Assembly (NCBI GenBank): GCA_013399855.1
Contig: VXAY01004120.1
Span: 1-64,000 of the forward strand
Source: Oxyruncus cristatus
Taxonomy: Eukaryota > Chordata > Aves > Passeriformes > Cotingidae
Reading direction: 5' to 3'
Length of the DNA: 64,000 nt
Positions within the stretch are counted from its first letter, which is position 1; the number at the start of each line of letters is the position of its first letter. A program made the translations under genes and the position numbers. Below the pieces are notes generated by a model. It was not told the origin of the DNA. It saw only the letters and a program-made list of their open reading frames with translations, and did not search any database. Positions 46,702-59,666 of the stretch are shown here, in pieces.

Positions 46702-48880
46702 GGAATTTAATTGTTTAGTTTCTTCTTTATTCTAAGTGAGTGGAAGCAAACTTGTACAGGACTCAGTATTTCTTCGCTGAGTACTGCTAGATGTTTTTGA
46801 CGAAGGAGGAAGTAGAAGCTTTCCTGTGAATGCAGGAAAGTAATTTTACCTTGTATACAGAAAAGCATGGATAACTTCCTTCCTTCCTCTGATTGTGCCA
46901 AAGCAAAACTGTATCACTTGTCTGCGGGTTTCTCTTTTGCCAATGTGTTTGGTTGTGAGCTGTCTGCAGGAGAAAGCCAGGTCAAGGATAAAAATCCCAT
47001 ACTAATCCACTGTCTATTTAATTTCAGCTAAACCCTCCTGCCTTTCTGCCTTTTTACCTCTGCAGGGTCAGCAGGGAGGCTGCTGCTCTACTGTCATGCA
47101 CTGTCGTGGGCTTTTTTAAACCTGATAAAATACCCTGCATTTCTCTGATAATCTGGCCACAGCATCTCCCCATAACCCTTATTGCTGCTGGACTCCTTCT
47201 GTAGGGTCACTCCAGGTAACTGGAGAGTTGCTGCACAGGCAAATCAAAGCAACATTTGTTGGGTATTTTTGCTTTGGCTCCATATTTGAATCCCTTTCTC
47301 CTTCTGTCTCCTGTCCTCAGCCCTGAGGCTGCTTTGCAAGACTACCGTAGTCTCACCTGTGTCAAGATGGACATTTAGTCCTTATATTTGCTTACCTGCA
47401 ATTCCTTTTTCTTCTGCAAATGTTACTTAGAGATCTTACTCCAATTTTTGAAATTACAGCCCTTGTGTAAGCTCAGTTTCCAATCTTGTCTGTGTTTGGT
47501 ACACACTGGGGACTTAACCACCTAAAAATTATTTATGCCTATTGCCCCATTCAGTTGTTCGTGCACCTTTTACTGACTACTGAAAAGTACAGATTTTAAT
47601 GGTGTCCAAGTCTGAAAAGTCCCTGTGTTACTTCATCAAAGGAGAGAAATAAAGATGAGAGGGTTTTGTTGTATACAGAGAAAAGCAGGCTGCTTATATA
47701 CACTGAACATTAAGGGTTATTGCAAGAAGTATCTTTTCACGATATTTAAATATGAAAAAATTCAGCTTTGTGTTCTGATAGCACAAAAGAGCAAACTGAA
47801 ACAGAGCTTTGCTACCAGGTTTCCGTCCCAAACAACTCCGAGGCTCTATCCAAACTGCTCAGCAAGAGAAGTAGAAAGATGCTGACATACATGTGCCACC
47901 TTGCTAGAAAACGTAAAGAAAAATCCGAGAATAACACGCTTTGTGCTCATTTACTGAGCTCTCCTTCCCACGCAGCCAGTCATGAGCTGAAACAAAAGGA
48001 TCAGGTGAGTGGGTACAGGCTGGCAGGGAAGGAGCTGCTTCTCCATGGGCAGCGGGAAATGGAGGGAGGAAAATTAAATAGCCAAGCTAATGCATTTTGA
48101 GGATAGAAATGCTGCACTCCAGTAGAGGGGGAGGCAGGGAATTGGGAATTCAGGCTCTCCTGCCTGGTAGCTGCTTTCTAGAGAAGTCTTGGGCTTCTGT
48201 AGCCATGGGAATGAGGGGGAACTTTGTTTCAGGTGTGTCAATTCTTGTAGTTGGCAAGGCTAGTCTGGAGGGCTTTTACAACTCTGTAAGGACACGGTAC
48301 AGCCACAGGGCAGGTCTTCCTTCCTGCAGCCCTGCCGTGTCCTGCCTCTCCCCAGGGAGGGTAACTGTCCAGATCCAAGGCTTTCTTACACAGTGAACCA
48401 GCAAAGCTTTCTCCCTGGGATGCATAAGCTTCTATAGTTGCCTTAGGGAGGGTTTCATCGTGCAGGGACCGTGGAGCACATGCTGCTTTCTCTAACTCCG
48501 AGGTTCTCATTCCTTCTTGCAGCAAGTAAACTGAGTCAAAGCTGCAGGCTGGGTTTGTGGAAATGCTCTCTGCATGGTAGCTGTTTAAAAGTGGCTGTTG
48601 CCTGAGCAACAGCAGAGATTTATGAAAATCTAGGTCTTGCTCCATGTGCTTCTGACAGCAAATCTGTGTTTGTTACTTTGCATCTTGACTCTCAATAGAA
48701 GTGTCGTTGTCATCAATTTAATATATCTAATCTGTTTGTATTTCAGCAGTAAAAGCATATAAGGGACTTAGGTTCTTGCTTAGTAGAAATCAATGACAAT
48801 TAATTTACTCTTCTCCTCCCTGACACCAAAATTTAAAACTCTGGCCTAACTCAAAGCTTCTTGTACTTGAAATATGTTGG

Positions 48881-48895
48881 TTTTTTTTTTTTTTT
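48881..48895 (+). repeat. Homopolymer T tract (15 bases)
   Basis: Fifteen uninterrupted T, continuing into CCTTC; a simple repeat. Confidence 0.85.
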
Positions 48896-49526
48896 CCTTC
48901 TGTGTTGAAAATGCTCAGCCTTTGGTTCTTCACCTGTGATTTTCTGCAGCTCCCTACTGTAGATCACACCAGTGTCCTTGTGCTATAATGCAAAGTCATG
49001 CTAGATAATCACGCATCAGCCTAGGAAACACAGCTTGGCCCCTGATCAAACCTGTTTCACAGTTCTGTGTACTCTGTAACAAAAGATTTTTGGCTCATAT
49101 AAATTAGCCTGTGTTGCTTCTGTTCATATTGGGGTTTTATTCTTCCAAATATTAAGGACTTTTGGACACGTCCCTTTTTTTTGAGGTCTTATTAAATAAT
49201 TATTGTTTGCTTAGGTTTGTGCTTTTTGATAACTAATCCGTTTTTCTAGCAGATGTGATGGTTACTTAGATTTATAAGAGCAAGATGATGAAATGCCCAG
49301 CCCAAATGCTAAAGTGCCCCCACAAAGGAATTCAAAACAAACCGGAAACGAAAACAAAACTGGTGACAACCTCTGGTGTCTACGGCAATAGGTGAGCTCC
49401 AGCTGGTGCTGGAGAAGAAGGAACCACTGGAGTCTGTCCCAAAGAGCACTGCCAGGTGAGAATCAAACCTCCCATCCCAGTCATAATTGATGTATCAACA
49501 GATAGGAGCTTTGGGATTTAAGGACT

Positions 49527-49570
49527 GAACAATTTCCAGGGAGATCACTTTCAGGGAACAATTTCCAGGG
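49527..49570 (+). repeat. Direct repeat, 15-bp unit with 29-bp period
   Basis: GAACAATTTCCAGGG occurs at 49527-49541 and 49556-49570. The 14-base spacer itself ends in TCAGG, reminiscent of the unit's end. It is a local duplication. Confidence 0.85.
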
Positions 49571-50049
49571 CATCCCCTGCTCGTGCAGAAACCTGAATAT
49601 CGAACCACACTTGCAAGTAATGTGATAGTTTGGAGGTAGAAATGTCATTTCACTTTTGGGATGCTCTTCTTAACATGATGCTGCTTTTCCTAGTTACTCA
49701 CTGATTAAGCTTTAAAAATCCTTTAGGAATTTCTGTGAACACTGAAACTAACAAAGCCCATGGACTTGAGATTCATTGATTTTCTCTACAGTTAATACAT
49801 CCAGTTAAACCCTTTCCTGTTGAGATGAATTTCTAAAGTTCTCTTGTGTAAAATATGGTTTCCCATTGCAATTTTTCTCTTTTGAAGAGAAAAGTTGAGC
49901 CTTTTGCCTCTTCTGTGAAAATTGTAGGAACTCACTTGTATTGAAACTTCCACCTCTGTTTTATATTTTGTTCTAAATCTCAGTTGAGATCAGTGTGAGT
50001 TTGAGCACTGGACTGAATTTGAGATGAAATTCCTCTGCCTTTGCATTTC

Positions 50050-50384
50050 TCTCGCCGTGTGACTTTGAGCAAAGTAGCTGAGCCTGGTGAGCACCTGTGA
50101 GCTGTGCCTCCAGTGCGACTAGAGTTGTATGTGCTCAAAAGCATATTTGTGTGTCTGAATGTCTCCAACCTGGCACTTCACTCATGCAGAAATGCAGGTT
50201 CATTCTGTTCACCCAATTGTTTGGACGAACTAGCTTTAACTTCTTCTGCGTATTTTAGCTTTGTCATCCATAAAATGGAAAAGATAATACTCATTTGCTT
50301 ACCTCACAAATTTGTTGAGAGGATTAATTGATGTTTGGACAGAGTTTTGAAACCGTATGTAAATATTAAGGTTATTGTTAATAG
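50050..50384 (+). mobile_element. MIR-like SINE remnant (sense), interrupted
   Basis: Two parts lie in the right order. Part one at about 50054-50090 reads 'gccgtgtgactttgagcaaa', compared with MIR 'gctgtgtgaccttgggcaag'. Part two at about 50240-50384 reads 'gctttgtcatccataaaatg', 'gaaaagataatactc', 'ttacctcacaaatttgttga' and 'gaggattaattgatg', compared with MIR 'tcatctgtaaaatggggataataat..cctacctcacagggttgttgtgaggattaaatgag'. About 150 unrelated bases sit between them. This is the best MIR candidate in the window, and its 3' part is the most convincing. Confidence 0.7.
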
Positions 50385-53300
50385 GCCCTGTGGAATAAGA
50401 GAACTGTCAAATAAAAGAAGCTTGAAGTTGAACTATCTTCATGTTTTACAGCAATCTGGGCTTACACCATGTGTGCAGCTCTGGAGGTGGGATTTGTAGG
50501 GCTCCCCATGTCCCTGTTCAAAGGTGTGCACCATGCAAGGATCCTCTGCTTTAAAATACCCTTCACAACCTAGTTCTCATGTCTGTTGCCCAACTTGTCA
50601 GCTTGCAAACAGCTGAGCTTTAGGCATTTTAAGGAGCTTCAGAAATGTTTTGAAAATCCTCAGTTACAAGATTGTTTTCAGTTTTCCCAAATGAAATCTC
50701 AGACTGTACTTTTTAGGGATTTTCTTTCTAAGTATAGGTTCGAGGGGGTGAGTTTCCATTTCAGAATTCAAGTTTGCTTGAAATGTGGTGGCTTTTTGGA
50801 GAACCCTTTTTATTTTTTTCTCCCTAGCTCTGGTAATCCAGGGATATGCCAGCCTTGAACCACTGGCAATGTAAATCATTTCCTCAAACCCAAGATGTGC
50901 TTTCAGATTTCATGCCTGTATCTTGGTGTTGTCCTTTCCATGTGGAAGTTGTTCGTCCTGTAGGAAGGAGCAAGTCAAGCAAATAACATCTCTTCTGAAA
51001 ATTAGTTTAGTGTCTTGTTAGAAAGTTTTGAGAACTAATTTGAAGATGCATTTCAGGTCTCTGAAATGAGGCAGAGAACACATATGCCATATCTCTTCCA
51101 CTTCCAAGCATACAAGGGGATTATATTTTTTCTGGTTTTCTGTCTTTCTCGCTACTCTTGGCCTATTAAAATAGAAATTGCTCCCACACACCATGTTCTG
51201 GAAAAAGCTGTTTGCTGTTCTAACCATAAGGCTCTCATTAGAGTCAATGGGAGGTGTATGACTAACCCTTGGTGTGAGCCACTTTAGGGAAAAAATGTAA
51301 TTACTAACATGGCTTTTGTAAGGAAAAAATTTTTGGTGTAAAGAGAGGACTCGGCTTTCTCCTTGATCTATAACATATTTATGAGGGAGTTTGCACCTTT
51401 CAGAATGCTTTGTATATCCTGGAAGGAATATACACAGATCTCCTCTTAAAATAGCAATGGAGTTTGGCCAAAGTATGACAGCTCTGGAGCCTCCTATTCA
51501 GTATGTTCAAAACAGAGCTCCCTGTGAGCAATACCTGGCTCTTAAGGTGATCGGGGTTGGGTTGTTTCCATGTCCTGCTTGGGGTTCCTCTGCTCTTTGA
51601 TTGCTGCCCGTGGGAAGAAACCCTTCCCTCATGTGCAAAGTAGGAACGCTGCTTGTGGATTTATGTGGGTTTGCAAGTTTTTGTCTCTTTATTACCCAGG
51701 CAGACTGATGATATGTGAACAAACTCTGAAGATGCTGGGACTTTAGCATTGCTGGCTTTTGCCTTTTTCTCCTGGAAGTTGCTGGCTGACTGACTTCTTA
51801 AGTATCTCGGTTGTGCATCAATATCTGGCACCAGAGAGGGAAGAAATGAGGCTTTCTGTGAATGTGAAGTGTGCTGAGCTAAAGCCAAAAATCTTCAGAG
51901 TTTTTAATTACCAAGCCATTCAAAACCTGACACTTTTGAGAGAGATACCACTTTGACACCACTTGAAGGTTTTAACACCTGCTCTTTGTACGGAGCTGAG
52001 GCACTTGTTTGGAATCTGTTTAATTTTTCACTGGATATCTTCCTTTGCGTTCCTACAACAATAATATAGTTTGCAGAATGGGAGCTCTGTCTGCAAAGAC
52101 AGCTAGGTTTTTGTGGTGCAAAAATTAATTGTTACTGAATCCTCAGCAACCGACTATGATCTCGGTTTGGGGAGGAGGGTTGGAGAAGAATTGCTTGGAT
52201 TGTAGCTCATTTGAGACACACCTCCTCCAAGGCCCTGGCTGAATTACTTCAGTTATACTTTCCCTGTTTATAAAACTTTACAGGGTGTTGTGGGCTTTGA
52301 GTAATAATTTCAAAGAGGTAAAAGCAATAGCTGCTACTAGGATGGAAATGTCTGTTAAACCACAGCTACTAGTTGTTCATCATGGACTGTGTCTGGACAT
52401 CTCCTGTGTTTAGTGAAGGTTTTCTTTTGTGGTGGTGAAATGCTCTCATTTAGGATACTGTCAAATGCTTTAATGGTCATGGCAATGTCTGGTATTCAGT
52501 TTATACATTTGTTTTCTATTTGCAGTCAAGGCAAAAAAATACTGAAGTGCTGAGATGTGCTGCTTGATGTGATTTGGAAGAGTTGTAGAGGTTGGAGACA
52601 GTCCAAGAAGTTGATCAACATGTTTTTATACCTGATCCTTCTGCTCATTGCATACAGAAACCAGAAGATGCTCAGCTTTCCACTGGGCTGTAAGGTCCTA
52701 CAGCTGCAGCCCTGAGGAGAAGGAAGCAGTTGGTGCCTTTCCTATTGTCATCTACTCAGGAGTCAGATTTCCTAGTGCCAAATGAGTTGGTGGCACAGCC
52801 CACCAACTGCAGTGGGCATCCCTCATGCCAAAGAGACGTACCAGTCATACTCACTGCTTTTAATTCTGTCCTTGTAGCACTGGCACAGAGAATGAGATTG
52901 GTGCAGAATTCCTGTATCCTGCCTGGGCTTAATCAGTTTCTCTGTAAAACTGTGTCACTGTAAGTTGCTGTAGCTCTCCCTAAAGAGTATGTTTTATAAA
53001 TGTGGGGTTCTTTCTCTCCTTGGATTCCTACAACTCTACCCGGAGCTGACAGCCAGTTTGGTTTCACACATAGGAGGGCTGGCTGGGCTGTGGGGTGGGA
53101 TTCGGGGGGGATCCTTCCATCCAGGCTGGAGCCTTTCTGTTGTGCTGCCTCCCTGCAGAGTTACAGTGATGCTCTGAAAGCTGCTCTTTAAGTCTGCTGT
53201 GGAAAGGTGTGGGAAAGGATGCCGATCAAGTGGGAGATTATAATTCTCCAAAGTTTTGCACAGCCAAGCTATGTCTAACTCCCCAATCTGCTTTCTAGGA

Positions 53301-56300
53301 GGAAAATGAAGCCATTGCTTCTTCAGCTGTCTTATTTTTGCATGCAGGCTGCTTGCTTGCATGTGTTGTCCTCCTGCTGTCAGTTTGAGAGTGGCTTACT
53401 GTTTGATTTTGTTCTAATCTTTTCACTTAAATGAGGGCTGGCCTTGAAAAGAAGCTTGTAGCTTTTTTCCCAGCTGTTGCACAGAAAAAAACAGCCCCTC
53501 CTTGCTTCATTTCCAGGCATCCCTCCTCTACTCAAGCTTTTGGAGAGACTGCTGGTTTAACTCTGGCAGCAGTTTTACTTGGTGTCATGACAAGACTTCA
53601 GCACTACTGTGTGTCTTGTTTCCTGCTGTAAAAGTGAACTTGCTTTTCCCAGGAATCTAGTCATAAATTAGGCTGGAGAGACAGGATAATTGTCCATACT
53701 TGTGAAAGAAGCAGCTGAGAATCAGTATTTTATACCCAAAACTAACACAACCCTCCCTGAAAATAGAGTGTCAGTCGGGATAGAAAAGTAAGTTCTCTAA
53801 TTATCAGAACTGAACCTGAGGAACTTCTAAACTGGATTTTGAATACATTGCCAAAAATATTTTAGCTATGCAAACAACCACATTCCAGAACAGAAAAGCC
53901 GATGTTTATTTTCCTTTTTCCAACTGAATTCTCATCTGGACACCTGCACAGCTCTGGAGGCCACAAGAGTAGCACATGAAAGGCTGAGTGCCTTCTGTGT
54001 AGACGAAGGTGTGATGACTTTCCATTCCATGACAGTAATTCCCAAATGTTGTTCCCATTGATGAGGACAGAGTATGCAGCTGCTCAGGGTCTTCTTTGAT
54101 ATCATATGCTCATTGGGCTTCCCTGGATGCTGCAGTGGCATTGGCATGGGTTTGCAGTCCATACCTTTGGAAACACTGTGCATGACAGAGAAGATCCTTT
54201 GTGTCTAAAAAGTGTGGCTGGGCTGCTCCTTTGATATGGTGGCTGCTCTGTTACTTTCCCCTATGCATTGTCTTTTCTCTTTATCTCCTGGATTGGCTTT
54301 ATCTAAAGATTTTTTTGATAAAAAGTGCTACCTGTCATCTTATTCCTAGGGTCATATATAGAGCTTTATACCAAGACAAGGTTCAGGACAGAGGCTTAGA
54401 GCTCTGGGCAGGCTATTTTACCTGGTTATGGAGCCTCTGTTTTCAGACACCATCAGTACACTTATTTCCAGAGATAGTTTTTATCAAGTTTTATCAAGCC
54501 TGGCACTGATCTCAATTTTATAGAATGTTCCCTGTTTCCTGCTGCTCACAGACACTAATCACATTTAGGCAATGAGCTGGTGATTAGATTTAATTCAGGG
54601 TTGGTCAGGGAGGCTCCAGTCAGGATGGGCACGTGAGCATCTTGATGAACTTTGGTGGAAAAAGACAGGATACGCAAAGTCAGGCAGGTACAAAGCCTGC
54701 AGCAGAATAAGAAAGGCTTGTGGCATCTGGTGTTTCCACTGAACTGTGCTCAAATATTGCCTGCACTTTGGGATCTGATGCCCATAGAATGAAGTGATGT
54801 CCATGAAAGTCAGGCTACATCTGTTTACATCTTTATATGTCAATGGAAGAGCGTGAAAATATGTCAGTGAATGCAGTAACTACTCAATACTGTTAAAAAT
54901 ATCCACTTGCAGGACACAAATACGATTTCTGGAGAAATGACACAGGGCTCTGCAGTTCCCTTCCTCCTGATCCCGGGAAGCACCTCTGGAGGCGCTTTTT
55001 GGGGGCTGGTGAGGCATGGATGGATGTGGAGACATCCACCATTACTGTAAACTGTCAGCAATACAGTTGGTGCTTCTGAACTGTAGAGACTGAAGAGGGG
55101 AAGCAGATCCTCATGGCTGGAGAAGTGCCTGGTTGACACAGCAGCTATGGGAGAGAATTGCTTGGCCAAGAGGGATAACTCTTTAGTGATGGGCAAAAAA
55201 TGGAGAGGTGAAGGAGCTCTTTGGGCAGCTTCCTGCCACAACACACTGTTGTAGACTTCCAGTTATGGCAGTAAAAGAAAATCTCGTTCCTCTCGGTCTG
55301 CAGGTAGTCATGCTGTTTAACTAACCTTTCCTTTGAAGTCTTGGCAGACTGCAGTCTTTCTAAGAGGCTTTTAATTTTGATTAGGCACAGAGCTGAACTA
55401 AGCACAGCTCCCAAGTGTATTCCAGCAGAGATGTGACCACATGGGTGGAGCTGGCGCAGGAGTTGGAGCGGCATGGGGTTGCATAGCAGTCCCTATAAGG
55501 ATCCTACTGCAACAGCATATGCCATATTTGCATTGCCTTGTAGACCTGCAGCCTCAGTCCATACTTCTGTTGCAAACTTGATCCATTTGTTGTTTAAATG
55601 CTAACTCTGATGCAGAGCAGATCCATCACCATCTTCAGCAGTCCGCTCCTTCCCCTAGATGGGCAGGTTAAGGTGCAGGGGTGAGCTGTGCTCGTTGCGA
55701 GCCAGTTACTACTTGTAGTTGGTCTTTGTCATAGCAGCAGAGGAGGCCACTGCCCACCTTACTCTTTCTTTTACTGGTGTTGGATTCAATCAAAAGGAGA
55801 AGGGGGAATGGACTAGGCTGAGATTCATGAAGTGAGTACGTCCCAAGCTTATGAAGAACTGTCAGATCCAAGCTTGCCAGCGGGTCAGATGGATCCATGT
55901 CATAACTGTATCTTTGATCTACAGTTAATGAAAGCATTGGAAATGGTCCTTCTGCACCAAAATCTGTGGTGATGACGCTTCAGATTCTCAGTGGTCAGGC
56001 TCAAGGGTAGGATGTCTCTGTGTGGTTTCTGGGCTGCTGCACAACTGCTGTTCTCCTCCCTGCACGTCACACTTTGGTGACCTGTAAACGATGTGTGTGC
56101 AGTCATTGCAGTCAGAAATAGGTCATGTGAAGCCAAGTATTTGGGTCAACTTAAAATGCTGCTTATTCTGTTTTTGAGGTTAAAAACCAAACTGAAAAAA
56201 ACAAATAGATAACGGTTTCTGCCTCTGGTGGGACACGCTACAAAGCACAATAGACTTTTATCTTCTGGGTCAACATCAGCTGTAACATACTAGTGCTTAA

Positions 56301-56464
56301 ATATAACTTTGGTTTTATATTTAAAAAAACATGCTTAGAAATATGCTCAACTGGTATGACCTTTCTGGGCCACAAACCAGCTATCATCTGGCTTTAGAGG
56401 CCATCATATTTTCCAGCTGAGTCAGGGTATATATAGTTTATTAATAAATCAGAAGGAGCAGCGT
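50385..56464. other. Intron 2 block without genes, 50385-56464
   Basis: Unique-looking intron. Apart from a weak MIR-like stretch near 54395-54480 I see no repeats I can support. The minus-strand frame at 55145-55474 contains a short charged, coil-like segment (IKSLLERLQSAKTSKERLVK) but no recognisable domain. Confidence 0.6.
54395..54480 (+). mobile_element. Possible MIR-like remnant (weak)
   Basis: 'gctctgggcaggctatttta', 'cctggttatggagcctctg' and 'ttttcagacaccatcag' follow the MIR layout '..cttgggcaagtcacttaacctctctgagcctcagttttc..tcatc', with many mismatches. It could be chance. Confidence 0.3.
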
Positions 56465-56560
56465 CACTGTGAGTGCCCCTTGGCAAACAACTTCACCTCC
56501 ATGGTGTCTCAGGTTTCCAGGCCCCCAAACTGGGAAATGATACAACTTCCCCTGAAGATC
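56465..56560 (+). mobile_element. MIR-like SINE remnant (sense)
   Basis: 'cactgtgagtgccccttggc', 'aaacaacttcacctcc', 'gtgtctcaggtttcc' and 'aaactgggaaatgata' align in order with the MIR core and 3' part ('gtgaccttgggcaagtcacttaacctctctgtgcctcagtttcc..aaaatgggaatgata'). It is diverged but consistent over nearly 100 bases. Confidence 0.5.
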
Positions 56561-58685
56561 CACTTCTGAGAGCCATCTGTTGCTAATAACAAGGGCATCA
56601 TTTTCTCCCTTTGGCTTTTCAGGCTCAGATCAGTGAAAATGTTTTCCTCCAAGCATTGCTTAGCCTTGGCTTTGAAGGTGTGGTGGTGATGGGTTCTTGT
56701 ACCTTTGCTAGCCAAGGTTCCTCTCCCATCTTGGGCAAGTGAAGCAGTGGTGTGCTGGAGCTCAGCCAGGAGATGGATCACTGAGTGTCAGCCCTATTTT
56801 AAGGGAAGAGGACAGAGGTGAAGGAATCACTAATTTGGGCATAATAGTTACTATAAGGGTTTGTGTAGGTCATTTTGGTGATCAGACTATGGTTTGTGAT
56901 TTCTTTATGTGATTGTCTGTTCTTTGCAGGGCTACAAAATTTTTGTATTTTTTTAAGTGATATCCAGCTTCAAGTATAAAAAATGGTCAAAATTGACCAA
57001 GAACCCCCAATATTCTGTGAGAAATACTAGATAAATAATTCATAAAAATATGCTGTGTCTCTGGTCCTTGAGAAATTTCAAGAAATAAAGTAACTTTGGT
57101 TACTTTGCAGGCAACCAGGTAGTGCTGTTAGTATTCAAGATGCTTATTTCAAAAGCATCTTGTGACTGAAAACAACTTTGGGGTTGAATTTTAAGATTTA
57201 GGTGGCCTCTCCAGATATATGCAAAGAGTTTCCATGTTTCTGAGGCGATGTATAAAGGCATCCTCTGTAAACTAGGAATGCCATTTTTGTTCATTGATAC
57301 TGTAGAAGGGGAGAGAACAGAAAAAAAATTCATGCCCTGGGCTTGAAACAGAAAGGCAAAATATTTTCTTCAGCTGAGAGTAAGTATTTACTTCTGTGTC
57401 CTGACAGAGACAGAGCTGCCCAACATTTGGTAAAATGCCTTTTTAATTGGTTAGGTGTGTTGTACACGTTTAAACCCCTGTTTTAGTGCTCTCCTGATGT
57501 ACTGCATTTGAAAGCCCTATTCACATACGCTTGCCTAGGGTCAATTTTGGCTTATACGTCTCTTCCAAATCTTTCTCTCCAAGCTGGTAATAAGATTTCC
57601 TATTATCTTCTTGCTTATGACTCCTTCAAGGCTGCTGACAAAGGGGCCTCAGCTGCTCTTTTGATATTATCTGGGCAGATATCAGTTGAATTTGAAAGGG
57701 TGGATTAAATAAGTGCTTCACTAATGTTGCCAGGCCTAACTTCATTATTGTGATCCCACAAAGGAGGGGAGAGAAATGAGCTGTCTGAAGAAATTCAAGT
57801 GCCAGGATTGCAGACTGTTGTGTGTGCATATATTTCTGTACATAAATATCTGTATGAAGGCATATGGTACCTAAATTTGTAAGACCTTGCCTTCTTTCTT
57901 TCAGATACATAAATTATTTATAGATGTAAGTAATATAGACGACGTTTTCCCTTGGAAGAAAATACTGAAGTTGAAAAGAGAATATTCACATGTACGCTTT
58001 TCCACACATTTCTTCCTGGCATTTATGGTGGAACTGTCTCTGTGCAGGTATTTGAACCTTAGCTTATCAGGGACGTATCTGGGCACCTTTTTTAAGGGGC
58101 AGGGAAGTAAGTGTCTGTTCTTTGACTTCTCATGCTTCCTGGAAACCAAATTTCCTTTGGCCTCTCCTGTGTGTTTCATGGGAATATTGTGCCTCTGCTG
58201 AGGGGAGCTTGACTGTGATGTTGAGTCTTATCCAGTGAGTAACACAGAAGGACAGGGTAGCAGAATTGGCTTCCTAATTGCCTCAGTGGGTAATTGTACA
58301 CAGGTTCCTTTGCCATGGTTTCTTCTGATGCAGCTTATCTGTCCACTCTGGTCAGACCATAGTCTTGAGCACAGGGATGATGCTGTTTTGTCTGTATCAA
58401 TTTCCTAATGAAGCCTCCACTCTCTTGGGTCCTCTAAACATTAACAAAACAAATGCTCAGTGTTGAGCACTTTGAAAATCTCAGATGAAAGGCAAACTAT
58501 TACTAGGAAGAATTAGCATCTCTTTCCCCCCTCTGCATTTATCGGTGGGGGAAGTGGTCCCTTTGGAGACTGGAGAATGGAGGCAGCCTCGTGGATGTAC
58601 TGGATTTGTTCTGCATGATGATTTCTTTTGGAGTAATTGCACTGTCAGAGTGTTTATCAGCTAATGAAAACCTACTTCAATAATA

Positions 58686-58768
58686 CCCCCCCCCCCAAAA
58701 AAAAGGCTAAGTGAGCCTTGGCTTGCTTGGTTTTTTCTGTTTTTGGTTTTTTTTGTTTTTTTTTCTCC
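58686..58768 (+). repeat. Homopolymer cluster: C11-A8, then T-rich stretch
   Basis: Eleven C (58686-58696) are directly followed by eight A (58697-58704). About 25 bases later comes a T-rich stretch with short G interruptions (about 58730-58768). The C/A junction is an unusual low-complexity pair and a likely sequencing-error hotspot. Confidence 0.8.
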
Positions 58769-58825
58769 CCTGAGCATCCGTTATTCATGTGCCACTTCTG
58801 TTCCCCACTCTGGCCGGTTGCAGAG

Positions 58826-58903
58826 GATAAGGAAACCTCATCTACCGGCCTAATGAAACCCCAGGCACAAACGGGTATCTAGATAAGAAGAATCGTGCTT
58901 ATC
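58826..58903. promoter_or_regulatory. GATA-motif cluster
   Basis: Four GATA motifs occur within about 80 bases: GATAAGG (58826, plus), TATCT (58876-58880, minus), AGATAAG (58881-58887, plus) and CTTATC (58898-58903, minus). The middle pair forms the perfect palindrome TATCTAGATA. GATAAG and CTTATC form an inverted pair ten bases apart. The spacing resembles GATA-factor enhancer cores. Function is not shown. Confidence 0.35.
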
Positions 58904-59162
58904 CAAGAGCAGATGGGGTGGAAGGAGAAACCACAGGGGAAGTTTAGACTCATTTGAACCAAGCTCTAGTTGCACGAGCTTCAAATTAGCCCTTCCTCTG
59001 TTCTGTCCTAGGGTCTGGTGTGGGGGACAGGGCTGTCCCAGCCCAGTTTTGTGCACATGGCAAGTGTACCCGGTGAAGCAGTGTGTGAATCCAGCTCTGT
59101 GGGACAAGCAGGACTTGGGTGCAGGAAGCTCAGATGATTTTTGCAGCACTTGAGCATGTCCT

Positions 59163-59196
59163 GATCAGAGTCCCCATGCGATCAGAGTCCCCATGC
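59163..59196 (+). repeat. Perfect 17-bp tandem duplication
   Basis: GATCAGAGTCCCCATGC is present at 59163-59179 and again, with no spacer, at 59180-59196. The two copies are identical, which suggests a recent or constrained duplication. Confidence 0.95.
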
Positions 59197-59666
59197 CACA
59201 TCGACTACAAACTGCACGTTCCCTAATCTGTGTCGTTAAGGTGCAGACTAATGATAGTGCTGCAGATCCAAGAGGCTAATTACCTTATTTAATAAAGAGG
59301 GTGTTGTGGATCCCAGAAACATACAGATCAGATAAACAACAAAGAGGAAGGAGAAGCAGGATGGTACTCTGGAGGTTGTATTGCCTGCTAGCTGGGTTTT
59401 TCTGGGGAAGGGGAAGAGTTGTTTTCATGGATCCATGAAGCCACACCACACAGAGAAATATCACGGATCTGTTTGGAAAGAGAGGGACAGTGAAAGATTA
59501 ACAAGATAAATAGCTCCAGTGCAGAAACCATGTTGGCTAATAAAATACTCCTCAGATGTGTGTTTGGGAGGGTTAAGCAGTGCCACCCAGCACTTCTGTC
59601 TGCACTGTGACTGTTGGCACCCTTGTGCAGATGAAGGGGGCAGGATTGTGCCCAAGCACACACATA

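Larger units (their letters stand above)
43141..50049. other. Intron 2 block without genes, 43141-50049
   Basis: Unique-looking intron holding A16 at 46686-46701, T15 at 48881-48895 and the 15-bp direct repeat at 49527-49570. The 157-codon frame at 43106-43579 overlaps the MIR-like remnant and is not a credible gene. Confidence 0.65.

Noticed and set aside
55145..55474. Minus-strand frame with a coil-like charged segment
   Set aside because: Only about 30 residues look structured, and no homologue is recognised. It is most likely chance.
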